Assembly (NCBI GenBank): GCA_965215055.1
Contig: OZ244046.1
Coordinates: forward strand, 620,001-684,000
Source of the DNA: G965215055 sp965215055
GTDB taxonomy: Bacteria; Pseudomonadota; Gammaproteobacteria; UBA4575
Direction: 5' to 3'
DNA: 64,000 bases
Of this stretch, positions 40,160 through 47,672 are shown one piece after another. Under the pieces are notes generated by a model. The model searched no databases and had not been told where the DNA came from. It saw nothing but the letters and a program-made list of their open reading frames with translations. Numbering within the stretch: the first letter of the stretch is position 1; every line of letters begins with the position of its first letter. The position numbers were made by a program, and so were the translations under genes.

Positions 40160-40882
40160 CTACTGCAGCTTGAACGAAATGTCGATGGACAGTTCGATTG
40201 AACCCTTGCTTACGCTGTGCGGCACGGGAGGAAAAGGTGTAACGCGCTTGATGAGCCTCCCTACCTCGCGGTCCAGCGCACGCGAACCGGAGCTTTTGCC
40301 GATCCTGTAGCTTTGCAGGCTGCCATCCTTGTTCAATGTGAACACCAACTGCACCGTGCCCTGTTCGTCGCGGCGGCGCGCGCTTGACGGATAGCGTTTC
40401 CTACGCTCGAGCTTGTTTATTACAAGCCGGTAGTAATTCGCCTTGTCGGCATCACTGGTGGATGGGGCCTTGGACGGTATGCCTGGCAAGCCGACAACAT
40501 TGGAAGCGCGCTTTGGTGGAGGGGGCAATGCAGCGGGCTGTGTAGGCGGTTCGTATTCGGGGACAGCCGCTGCGGGCTCCGGTTTCGGCGCGACCCTAGG
40601 TTCGGATATCGGTCGAGGTTTGATGACCTTGGGTTTTGGTTTTGGTTTTGCCTTGGGCTTGGGTATTGGAGGTTTCGTCTTTTTGGGCGGTGGTGGCGCA
40701 ACAGGTTCCAGCTTGACAGGCTTTGGAGGGGCATGAAAGGTGGTGAGGTCGATGGTGTAACTTTTCAGGATATCCGATTTTACGGGAGGCTCGGAAGGAA
40801 AATGCAACTGCCAAATTACATAGCCGTGCACCGACACGGCAAGGCTTATCGCAATAAGCCAATATCTTGCGCTGATTGCCAT
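40160..40882 (-). CDS. tonB: TonB-family energy transducer
   Basis: TonB couples the proton motive force of ExbB/ExbD to outer-membrane receptors. The product has 240 residues. It has one N-terminal membrane anchor (YWLIAISLAVSVHGYVIW) and a long Pro-Lys spacer (residues 55-105, with KPPIPKPKAKPKPKPKVI). The C-terminal domain is seen in YPSSARRRDEQGTVQLVFTL with the final helix and strand. It ends the set ExbB, ExbD, ExbD, TonB. No TonB-dependent receptor is in the window, so the cargo is unknown. Confidence 0.9.
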   Translation of the reverse strand: MAISARYWLIAISLAVSVHGYVIWQLHFPSEPPVKSDILKSYTIDLTTFHAPPKPVKLEPVAPPPPKKTKPPIPKPKAKPKPKPKVIKPRPISEPRVAPKPEPAAAVPEYEPPTQPAALPPPPKRASNVVGLPGIPSKAPSTSDADKANYYRLVINKLERRKRYPSSARRRDEQGTVQLVFTLNKDGSLQSYRIGKSSGSRALDREVGRLIKRVTPFPPVPHSVSKGSIELSIDISFKLQ

Positions 40883-40898
40883 GTTGCAGTGGGAAAAG

Positions 40899-41300
40899 CT
40901 ATTTTTGCAGTGTCAGGAGTTGAAACTTTTCATAGTCGGCTTCCTTGACAGCATCCATCACTTCAAACACTTTTTGCATGGTAACCTTGCGGTCGGCCTT
41001 GACTTGCAGCGATGTTGCAGTGCCGCTCGACTTTGCCTGCTCCAGCAGTTGTCGAAATTGATGCGGAGTGATAAATGCCTTGCCGTATGCAAGTGAGCCA
41101 TCCTCGCTCAATAGAATTTGCATCGCCTTATCTTCGTCAGGTCCGACTTCACTCGCCGACTCGGGCGGGGCTACCTCAAACAACTCAGGGGTTACGAAGA
41201 TGCCACTCAGAATAAAAAACACAAGCAGTAAAAAGATAACGTTGATCAACGGCAGGATGTTCTCCATATCCCGCGGTTTTTGTGGCATATCCAGCTTCAT
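40899..41300 (-). CDS. exbD: ExbD/TolR-family biopolymer transport protein, second copy
   Basis: The 133-residue product has a short cytoplasmic start, one membrane span with the key aspartate region replaced in part (LPLINVIFLLLVFFILSGIF) and a periplasmic domain. Typical ExbD proteins have an Asp at the start of the span; here the segment reads LPLINVIF, with Asn where Asp is normally found, so this copy may not carry protons. Its ATG overlaps the stop of the first exbD (ATGA). The two probably form a heteromeric complex with ExbB. Confidence 0.85.
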   Translation of the reverse strand: MKLDMPQKPRDMENILPLINVIFLLLVFFILSGIFVTPELFEVAPPESASEVGPDEDKAMQILLSEDGSLAYGKAFITPHQFRQLLEQAKSSGTATSLQVKADRKVTMQKVFEVMDAVKEADYEKFQLLTLQK

Positions 41301-41707
41301 GATGAATCCGCCGCTTCATCGCGCAGGAAAGAAATATTGCTGGCGGCGATGGGGATTAACTCATCAAGTATCCGTATCGTATCCTGCAAAAGTACTGCTT
41401 TACCCGGCTGGATAAAAAAAATATGCTTTTCGTTGGCGTCTATTTTGCTGTGTGCCAAGTTGCCAAGCTGCTCCAGATCGATTTTCTGCTGATCAAAATA
41501 TAATGCGCCGGTAGCCGACATCCTGATAATTGAGCTGGTCTGCTGGAGATCGAAGGCGTCTTCTTCCTGTGCAACGTTGAGGGTAATGTTGGAAAACCGC
41601 GTGAAATTGGTTACCAGCATGAAAAAAATCAACATGATGAACACCACGTCGATAAGTGGCGTCAGGTTGATCAGAGAACGCTTTCTCGTTACGGGAGCAA
41701 GCTGCAT
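41297..41707 (-). CDS. exbD: ExbD/TolR-family biopolymer transport protein, first copy
   Basis: The 136-residue product has the standard ExbD signature: basic start, then INLTPLIDVVFIMLIFFMLV with the proton-carrying Asp in PLIDVVF. A periplasmic domain of about 90 residues follows. It lies 19 bases after the ExbB gene. Unlike the next copy it keeps the aspartate, so it is the likely energised subunit. Confidence 0.88.
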   Translation of the reverse strand: MQLAPVTRKRSLINLTPLIDVVFIMLIFFMLVTNFTRFSNITLNVAQEEDAFDLQQTSSIIRMSATGALYFDQQKIDLEQLGNLAHSKIDANEKHIFFIQPGKAVLLQDTIRILDELIPIAASNISFLRDEAADSS

Positions 41708-41726
41708 CGTTCATCAAGGCATGTCA

Positions 41727-42350
41727 TCATGACTGGTATATGCCTGGGGGGTTGGATGAGCCGAGTTCACGCACCCAAAGCACGTCGTCGTGACTGGTGA
41801 ATACGCGCGTGGCGGCATCTTCCATAAGGTGCCTTACCCGTTCGATTACGCGGTCAAAGTAGTTCACCATGAGTATGGCAGGAATCGCAACGGCCAAGCC
41901 TACTGATGTGGTCAACAAGGCTTCCCAAATACCTCCCGACAAAATGGAGGGGTCAACTCTGTTGCCCGCCATTTCCAATTCACGAAAGACTTCGATCATG
42001 CCCAGGGTGGTGCCCAACAGCCCCAACAGAGGACTTAACGCGGCGACGACTTCCAGTACGCGCAGATAGCTGCGTAACAATTCAAGTTGCGCGTAGGCAA
42101 CCCGCAAGGTCTCCTCGCGCGCCTGCCCGCTCGACATTGCAGACTCGGGCTGACTGCAAGTAAACGCGGTGCACAGCATCTTCGCAACAGGATGACGCCT
42201 GCCTTCCACCGCGCTAATGGCCTTCTCCGGATCATTGGCTTTCCAGGAATGCAAGGCACTGTCCACAAATTTAACCGCACCCAGGCGCAGCAGTAAAAAT
42301 TGCCCTACTTTCAAAAGAATCACGGCACTGCCAACTATGGAAAAAATCAC
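41727..42350 (-). CDS. exbB: MotA/TolQ/ExbB proton channel protein, start uncertain
   Basis: ExbB-type proteins form the pentameric proton channel around ExbD. From the GTG at 42350 the product is 207 residues with three spans. The signature GLLGTTLGMIEVFREL is in the second, and TSVGLAVAIPAILMVNYF in the third. The start is odd: the coding frame continues upstream through a credible N-terminus (SLSTLADLGGPVIIILVIF) and even reaches a good Shine-Dalgarno GGAGG (42425-42429). But it has no ATG, GTG or TTG there. An ATG at 42421 lies in the wrong frame and stops after two codons. Use of ATA 42416, or a one-base deletion at the start, would restore the full first span. Confidence 0.82.
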   Translation of the reverse strand: MIFSIVGSAVILLKVGQFLLLRLGAVKFVDSALHSWKANDPEKAISAVEGRRHPVAKMLCTAFTCSQPESAMSSGQAREETLRVAYAQLELLRSYLRVLEVVAALSPLLGLLGTTLGMIEVFRELEMAGNRVDPSILSGGIWEALLTTSVGLAVAIPAILMVNYFDRVIERVRHLMEDAATRVFTSHDDVLWVRELGSSNPPGIYQS

Positions 42351-42478
42351 CAGTATGATGATAACCGGACCACCAAGGTCAGCTAGTGTTGATAATGACT
42401 CCCGAATAGCGTTTATCTCATTTACCTCCAGTTCACGACATTAGGCATTTTTATATAGCACCCAAATACCAGTAAGTA

Positions 42479-42555
42479 TGGTGGCTATGGTTGGACTTGA
42501 ACCAACGACCCCAGCATTATGAATGCTGTGCTCTAACCAACTGAGCTACATAGCC
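42479..42555 (-). tRNA. tRNA-Met, elongator type (anticodon CAT)
   Basis: The minus strand folds into a 77-base cloverleaf with acceptor GGCTATG and CATAGCC plus encoded ACCA, D-arm AGCTCAGTTGGTTAGAGC, anticodon loop TTCATAA and T-arm TTGGTTCAAGTCCAA. The acceptor is fully paired at position 1, so this is not initiator tRNA. It resembles elongator tRNA-Met rather than the Ile CAT species, though that needs a model search. It lies between ychF and exbB. Confidence 0.93.
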
Positions 42556-42609
42556 ATTCGGCGGTTAAATTATTACATACTAAAATGTTTACGGAAGTGT
42601 CAAGTCCGT

Positions 42610-43695
42610 CTAAACGTTGAAGCGAAAATAAACTACGTCACCTTCTTGCATGACGTAATCCCTGCCCTCCAAACGCCACTTGCCCTGCTCTTTGGCGCCG
42701 TGCTCGCCGTTTGCGGCTACGTAATCCGAATAGCCTACCACTTCTGCCCGAATAAAACCTTTTTCAAAATCACTGTGAATCCTGCCTGCTGCCTGCACGG
42801 CCGTAGCACCTTGCGGTATCGTCCAGGCCCTGGCCTCCTTGACTCCCGCGGTAAAGAACGTTTGCAGCGCTAATAACTCATATCCCACACGAATCACCTT
42901 GTGCAAACCTGGTTCGTCCAGCCCCATCTCTGACAGATATTCTCGTTTTTCCTTTTCATTCAGCTGTGTAAGTTCCGCCTCGATTTTCGCACACACCGGA
43001 ATTACCTGCGTGTGTTGCACAAACGCTCGCAGTTGATCCAAATGCGGATTATCGATAAAGCCGTCTTCCGCAACATTGGCAATATAAAACACTGCTTTTC
43101 GCGTCAGCAGGTGCAGTTCATCCACCCAGGACGTTTTTTCATCGCCGGGCTCAAAGGTGGCTGCCAGGCATTCAGCCTCCAGGTGTCGCTGAAGCTCGTT
43201 GTAAACCTCAAGCCGGGCGGCCGCTTCTCCATTACCGGAGACGGCAGTCCGTTCAACCTTGCGTGCGGCTTTTTCAACCGTCGTGAGATCGGCCAGAATC
43301 AATTCTGTATTGATCGTCTGTATATCCGATAGCGGATCCACATTGCCATTCACGTGAACCACGTTTTCGTCATCAAAGCACCTGACAACGTGCGCGATTG
43401 CATCGGTTTCCCTAATATGTCCCAGGAACTGATTTCCCAGCCCCTCGCCCTTGGAAGCTCCGGCTACCAAACCTGCAATATCTACGAATTCGATGGTGGT
43501 CGGAATAATTTTCGCGGAACCTGCAATTTCCGCCAACTTGTGCAAACGGGTATCCGGTACCGGCACGACGCCGACATTTGGATCAATGGTACAAAAAGGG
43601 TAATTCTTAACCGCGATTTCCGCGGTGGTGAGCGCGTTGAACAAGGTTGACTTGCCAATGTTCGGCAAACCGACAATCCCGCAGGTAAAGCCCAT
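42610..43695 (-). CDS. ychF: Redox-regulated ATPase YchF (Obg-like)
   Basis: YchF (OLA1) is a P-loop protein that prefers ATP, binds ribosomes and modulates stress responses. The product has 361 residues. The P-loop is GIVGLPNIGKSTLFNALT, followed by FVDIAGLVAGASKGEGLGN. The specificity motif is NVAED, not the NKxD of GTPases. A C-terminal TGS domain ends GDVVYFRFNV. It lies 3 bases after pth, a pairing conserved in gammaproteobacteria. Confidence 0.97.
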   Translation of the reverse strand: MGFTCGIVGLPNIGKSTLFNALTTAEIAVKNYPFCTIDPNVGVVPVPDTRLHKLAEIAGSAKIIPTTIEFVDIAGLVAGASKGEGLGNQFLGHIRETDAIAHVVRCFDDENVVHVNGNVDPLSDIQTINTELILADLTTVEKAARKVERTAVSGNGEAAARLEVYNELQRHLEAECLAATFEPGDEKTSWVDELHLLTRKAVFYIANVAEDGFIDNPHLDQLRAFVQHTQVIPVCAKIEAELTQLNEKEKREYLSEMGLDEPGLHKVIRVGYELLALQTFFTAGVKEARAWTIPQGATAVQAAGRIHSDFEKGFIRAEVVGYSDYVAANGEHGAKEQGKWRLEGRDYVMQEGDVVYFRFNV

Positions 43696-43698
43696 GGA

Positions 43699-44283
43699 CT
43701 AACTGTTGGTATGCAGTCTTTTCATGGCAGCCTCCATTTCACCACGAAGTAGATCGCCCAGCATCATCAGGCTCTGTTCAATAGCCATACCGATACCGGC
43801 GTACTCTTCGGCCGTGGGGCTGTCAAGCACGTAATCTACTACATCTTCCTTTCTGCCCGGATGACCGATGCCAATCCGCAAGCGCCAAAAGTTCGAATCG
43901 AGATGTGCGAAAACACTGCGCAAACCATTATGACCACCGTGCCCGCCCGCCCATTTCAATCTTGCCGTGCCATTGGGAAGATCTATTTCATCGTGCACCA
44001 CCAGAATTTCTCGCGTCGGAATTTTATAAAAATCAGTGAAAGCACGCAGTGTTTGACCGCTTTCATTCATGTAGACAAGCGGTTTAAGCAGCCATATCTT
44101 TTCATCCTGAAAGGTAAAGCAGGAGACTTCCCCCTTGAACCTGGATTGTCGCTCAAATTCCGTGCCTTCCATTTCCGCCGCGGCATCCATAAACCAGAAT
44201 CCGGCGTTATGCCGGGTTGCCTGATATTTTTCTTCCGGGTTGCCAAGGCCGACAATGAGGCGTATGCGGCTGGAGATGGACAC
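43699..44283 (-). CDS. pth: Peptidyl-tRNA hydrolase
   Basis: Pth cleaves peptidyl-tRNAs that fall off the ribosome. The product has 194 residues. The catalytic His lies in KYQATRHNAGFWF, after the VGLGNPEEKY start. Further conserved sites are KPLVYMNESGQ, VVHDEIDLPNG and GGHGGHNGLRS. It is flanked by rplY (15-base gap) and ychF in the usual order. Confidence 0.97.
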   Translation of the reverse strand: MSISSRIRLIVGLGNPEEKYQATRHNAGFWFMDAAAEMEGTEFERQSRFKGEVSCFTFQDEKIWLLKPLVYMNESGQTLRAFTDFYKIPTREILVVHDEIDLPNGTARLKWAGGHGGHNGLRSVFAHLDSNFWRLRIGIGHPGRKEDVVDYVLDSPTAEEYAGIGMAIEQSLMMLGDLLRGEMEAAMKRLHTNS

Positions 44284-44298
44284 GTTCGCCTTAAAGTA

Positions 44299-44970
44299 TT
44301 ATGAAGAACTCTCTCCTGCAGGCTCGTCATCCGTCTCGACTTCGGTCTCCGTTGGCTCTTCGTCAACCACAGGCTGCTCTTCTTCAACCGCACGCCTGGT
44401 ATGTACGGACACTACCGGATGATCGTGCTCTTCACCATGCGCGAGTTCGGTAATAGTTACCCCCGGCGGCACTTTGATATCGCTCAAGTGAATGGCTTCA
44501 TTCAGTTTAAGTTCCCCGACGTCAACCTCGATGAATTCTGGCAGGTCTTTTGGTAGGCACGATATTTCTATCTCGGACAGATTGTGACTGATGGCACCAC
44601 CTTCGAGCTTGACGCCGTGACATGCATCTTCATTGATGAAGTGTAATGGAACATGCACGTTGATTGCGGTGTCTTCACGTACCCGCAGCAGGTCCATGTG
44701 CAATATGTTTGGTTTGTACGGGTGGCGTTGCAAGTCCCTCAGTATCACTTTTTGAGACGCTCCCCCTACGTCAACGGTCAGGATGTGCGAGTAAAAGGCC
44801 TCGTGCTCCAAATGGTGCATCAGGTTATCATGTTCGAAGGTAACGGCGACGGGTTCTTCGCCCCCTCCATAGATCACCGCGGGCACTTTGCCCTTGTTGC
44901 GCAGCCGCCTGCTGGCATGCTTGCCGCGTTCGTCGCGGAGTTCTGCTGTCAAGGTAAAATCAAGGCTCAT
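44299..44970 (-). CDS. rplY: 50S ribosomal protein L25, long (CTC) form
   Basis: L25 binds 5S rRNA. The 223-residue product has the N-terminal L25 domain (RDERGKHASRRLRNKGKVPA) and a second beta domain of the CTC type (PLHFINEDACHGVKLEGGAI). It ends in an acidic tail (EEEQPVVDEEPTETEVETDD) of about 40 residues. The long form is common outside enterics and is linked to stress in some species. It lies between prs and pth. Confidence 0.95.
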   Translation of the reverse strand: MSLDFTLTAELRDERGKHASRRLRNKGKVPAVIYGGGEEPVAVTFEHDNLMHHLEHEAFYSHILTVDVGGASQKVILRDLQRHPYKPNILHMDLLRVREDTAINVHVPLHFINEDACHGVKLEGGAISHNLSEIEISCLPKDLPEFIEVDVGELKLNEAIHLSDIKVPPGVTITELAHGEEHDHPVVSVHTRRAVEEEQPVVDEEPTETEVETDDEPAGESSS

Positions 44971-45025
44971 TGACTTTCTCCGGTCGTTTTCAGCTTAATC
45001 ATTCAACGTAAAATTTATGAATTCG

Positions 45026-46000
45026 CTAATCCATATACAAGGTGCTGACGGATTCTTCCTGATTGATACGACGTATCGATTCGGCAATAAGTCCGGAGAC
45101 TTCCAGTTGCCGCACCCGGGAGCATGCCCTGGCGTCATCGCGCAGCGGGATTGTATCAGTTACGATCAATTCATCCAGCCTGGAATTTTCAATATTCTCA
45201 ACTGCCTTGCCTGACAGTACCGGATGCGTGGCATAGGCCTGCACACTCCGCGCGCCGTGTTCCTTAAGCGCACGCGCTGCCTGGCACAGCGTGCCGGCAG
45301 TGTCTACCAAGTCATCGATAATAACACAGGACTTACCCTCTATTTCGCCGATGACGTGCATTACTTCGGCTTGGTTGGCCTTGGGTCGCCGTTTATCAAT
45401 AATGGCCAAATCAGCGTCATCCAGACGTTTGGCCAGCGCACGCGCGCGCACTACGCCGCCCACGTCAGGCGATACCACAATCAGATTCTTATGTTTATGC
45501 TTATATACGTCGCCCAGTAAAACCGGAGATGCATAGATGTTATCCACCGGAATATCGAAGAAGCCCTGTATCTGATCGGCGTGCAAATCGACGGTCAATA
45601 CCCGGTTAGCGCCCACGCTGGAAAGCAGATTTGCAATCACCTTGGCTGATATGGGTACACGTATTGAGCGGACACGTCTATCCTGGCGGGAATAACCAAA
45701 ATATGGAATTACCGTGGTAATGCGTTCCGCGGAAGAACGCCTCAGCGCATCGACGATGATGAGCAATTCCATGATATTGTCATTGGTCGGCATACTGGTC
45801 GGCTGTATGATAAATACGTCTTTGCCCCGTACGTTTTCCTGAATCTCCACTTGCACTTCACCATCGCTGAAACGACTGATCAGTGCCTTGCCCAGCGGTA
45901 CATTCAAATAATCGACGATGTCCTGTGCAAGCTTTGGATGCGCATTACCTGAAAACACCATCAAGTTACTGTCGGGCGACAAAGTCTTCTGGTTGATCAT
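45026..46000 (-). CDS. prs: Ribose-phosphate pyrophosphokinase
   Basis: Prs makes PRPP from ribose 5-phosphate and ATP for nucleotide, histidine and tryptophan synthesis. The product has 324 residues. Visible are YFGYSRQDRRVR in the ATP site, the DLHADQIQGFFDIPVDN stretch, SPDVGGVVRARALAKRL, and the PRPP-binding loop VIIDDLVDTAGTL. It follows tRNA-Gln by 31 bases and probably shares a transcript with ispE. Confidence 0.97.
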   Translation of the reverse strand: MINQKTLSPDSNLMVFSGNAHPKLAQDIVDYLNVPLGKALISRFSDGEVQVEIQENVRGKDVFIIQPTSMPTNDNIMELLIIVDALRRSSAERITTVIPYFGYSRQDRRVRSIRVPISAKVIANLLSSVGANRVLTVDLHADQIQGFFDIPVDNIYASPVLLGDVYKHKHKNLIVVSPDVGGVVRARALAKRLDDADLAIIDKRRPKANQAEVMHVIGEIEGKSCVIIDDLVDTAGTLCQAARALKEHGARSVQAYATHPVLSGKAVENIENSRLDELIVTDTIPLRDDARACSRVRQLEVSGLIAESIRRINQEESVSTLYMD

Positions 46001-46031
46001 GGTTGTACAACTGCTCGCTTAAAATTTTGAT

Positions 46032-46106
46032 TGGCTGGGCCGGCAGGATTCGAACCTGCGAATGCCGGGATCAAAACCCGGTGCCTTACCACTTGGCGAC
46101 GGCCCA
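46032..46106 (-). tRNA. tRNA-Gln (anticodon TTG)
   Basis: The minus strand folds into a 75-base cloverleaf with acceptor TGGGCCG and CGGCCCA plus encoded GCCA, anticodon loop TTTTGAT and T-arm GCAGGTTCGAATCCTGC. The weak U-A first pair is typical of tRNA-Gln and is read by GlnRS. Its place between ispE and prs matches Pseudomonas. Confidence 0.97.
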
Positions 46107-46138
46107 ATTCCTTCCTACCGCACTATACTGAATTACAT

Positions 46139-46996
46139 TCACAATAACGAATATGCGGGCGAGCGATTCAAGCCTTTCACGGCGTGGGCGGTAAATTCCC
46201 GAGGACAGCTTGCCGAAATCTCCCGTGCCTGCCGCTGCGTATCAAATGCCGCAAATAGTGCACTGCCCGAGCCTGTAAGCTTTGCACGAGAATACCGGTT
46301 CAGCCATTGGAAGGCGCGTTCTATTTGCAGATGTTGTCGACGGGCAATCGGCTCAAATACATTGCACGTACGCTGCCGCGTAAATTCGCGTATTGTGATA
46401 GGTGTACAGTCGCGCGTCAAGTCAGGATGCGCGAACATTTTGCGAGTGTTGAGAGACACGCCCGGAAACACCATGACGTACCAAGGCTCAGGTAAGGTTA
46501 CCGGTTCCAGAAGCTCCCCCGTTCCCTCTACCCAGCTTGCCGCACCGCGAACGAACACCGGCACATCCGCACCAAGTTGTCCTGCCAAGTGCTCAAGCTC
46601 TTTCAGTTCCAGGCGGCAATGCCACATGCGGTTAAGGGCCAGCAAAGTAGTGGCAGCATCGGAACTCCCTCCTCCCAAACCCGCGCCCAAGGGGATTGTT
46701 TTTTTTATCTTAATGGTAACACCCTGTTTAATTGCACAAGATTGCCGCAAAAGCATGGCGGCGCGTACAGATAAATCTTCATGTTGCAGGATAGTGTCAT
46801 TTGAATTCTCACACTGTATCTCACCATCTGAGCGAATACTGAAAGAGAGTTGGTCACAAAAGTCTATAAATTGAACGAGGCTTTGTAACACATGGCAACC
46901 ATCTTCACGCCGGGCAACGATGTGCAAAAAAAGATTCAGCTTGGCAGGTGCCGGCCACGTTTGTATGGCGGAATCGGCAGAGCGGTTGCTATTCAA
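46139..46996 (-). CDS. ispE: 4-diphosphocytidyl-2-C-methyl-D-erythritol kinase
   Basis: IspE is the GHMP-type kinase of the MEP isoprenoid pathway. The product has 285 residues. The substrate motif WPAPAKLNLFLHI and the glycine-rich ATP loop PLGAGLGGGSSDAATTLL are diagnostic. The C-terminal LTGSGSALFAAF is also conserved. It lies 34 bases after lolB and before tRNA-Gln and prs, the conserved order. Confidence 0.96.
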   Translation of the reverse strand: MNSNRSADSAIQTWPAPAKLNLFLHIVARREDGCHVLQSLVQFIDFCDQLSFSIRSDGEIQCENSNDTILQHEDLSVRAAMLLRQSCAIKQGVTIKIKKTIPLGAGLGGGSSDAATTLLALNRMWHCRLELKELEHLAGQLGADVPVFVRGAASWVEGTGELLEPVTLPEPWYVMVFPGVSLNTRKMFAHPDLTRDCTPITIREFTRQRTCNVFEPIARRQHLQIERAFQWLNRYSRAKLTGSGSALFAAFDTQRQAREISASCPREFTAHAVKGLNRSPAYSLL

Positions 46997-47030
46997 CGTG
47001 TGAGACAGCGAGTATGGATGACGTAATCAC

Positions 47031-47672
47031 TCAAGGGTCTACCTCGTTGAGTGCCCAATGATGGATAACGATGTTCGCACCCAGGCCGGTGGTTGAAATC
47101 CTGATGAACGCGGGCAGCGCAGGGTCACCATTATGATAACGATTGTAATCAATAAACCACTCTGCCTGGTCGAGGTGCTTCAAGCGTCCCTGGTCGTCCA
47201 GTTGCAAAGACGCATACGCGTGCCCAGGGTCAGGTATGCCGCGTACCCAGTAAAGCAGACTGTTCACCGGCAGAGAATAACCAAACAGACGCTGCATCAG
47301 GTCTTCGGCATCTTGTGCGGAATAGCTTTCGCCCCTGGCGGTATCAACTTGTACGCTACCTTCCCTGCCGCTGATAACTGCAACTTTTCTGCCCAGCAGC
47401 CCGTGCAGGCCGATGTCAAACTCTTGTTGCCGTTGTTGCCAGCGTACGCCGGCACGAAATCCTTCATTATTGGATTTGCCTGCTACACGGCCCTGTAGAC
47501 TCCAGGTTTGCACGCCCTCAAGATACATGCGTCGCGCCTCCCAGGCGGCCTGTTTGTCAACCTTGACGGCGGGCGGAAGCCGAGGTTCTTGAACAACTGT
47601 GCATGCGGCTAATAAACAGGTTGTCAATAAAAGTATACCTGCACCCGACTGCCGCATCGGTAAACATCTCAC
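47031..47672 (-). CDS. lolB: Outer-membrane lipoprotein receptor LolB
   Basis: LolB accepts lipoproteins from LolA and inserts them into the inner leaflet of the outer membrane; it occurs in beta- and gammaproteobacteria. The product has 213 residues, with lipobox LLAAC near residue 23. The mature part has the expected W residues and strands (WSLQGRVAGKSNNEGFRAGV; YWVRGIPDPGHAYASLQLDD). Its ATG overlaps the stop of the TPR gene. Sequence motifs are weak in this family, so gene order adds much to the call. Confidence 0.93.
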   Translation of the reverse strand: MRCLPMRQSGAGILLLTTCLLAACTVVQEPRLPPAVKVDKQAAWEARRMYLEGVQTWSLQGRVAGKSNNEGFRAGVRWQQRQQEFDIGLHGLLGRKVAVISGREGSVQVDTARGESYSAQDAEDLMQRLFGYSLPVNSLLYWVRGIPDPGHAYASLQLDDQGRLKHLDQAEWFIDYNRYHNGDPALPAFIRISTTGLGANIVIHHWALNEVDP

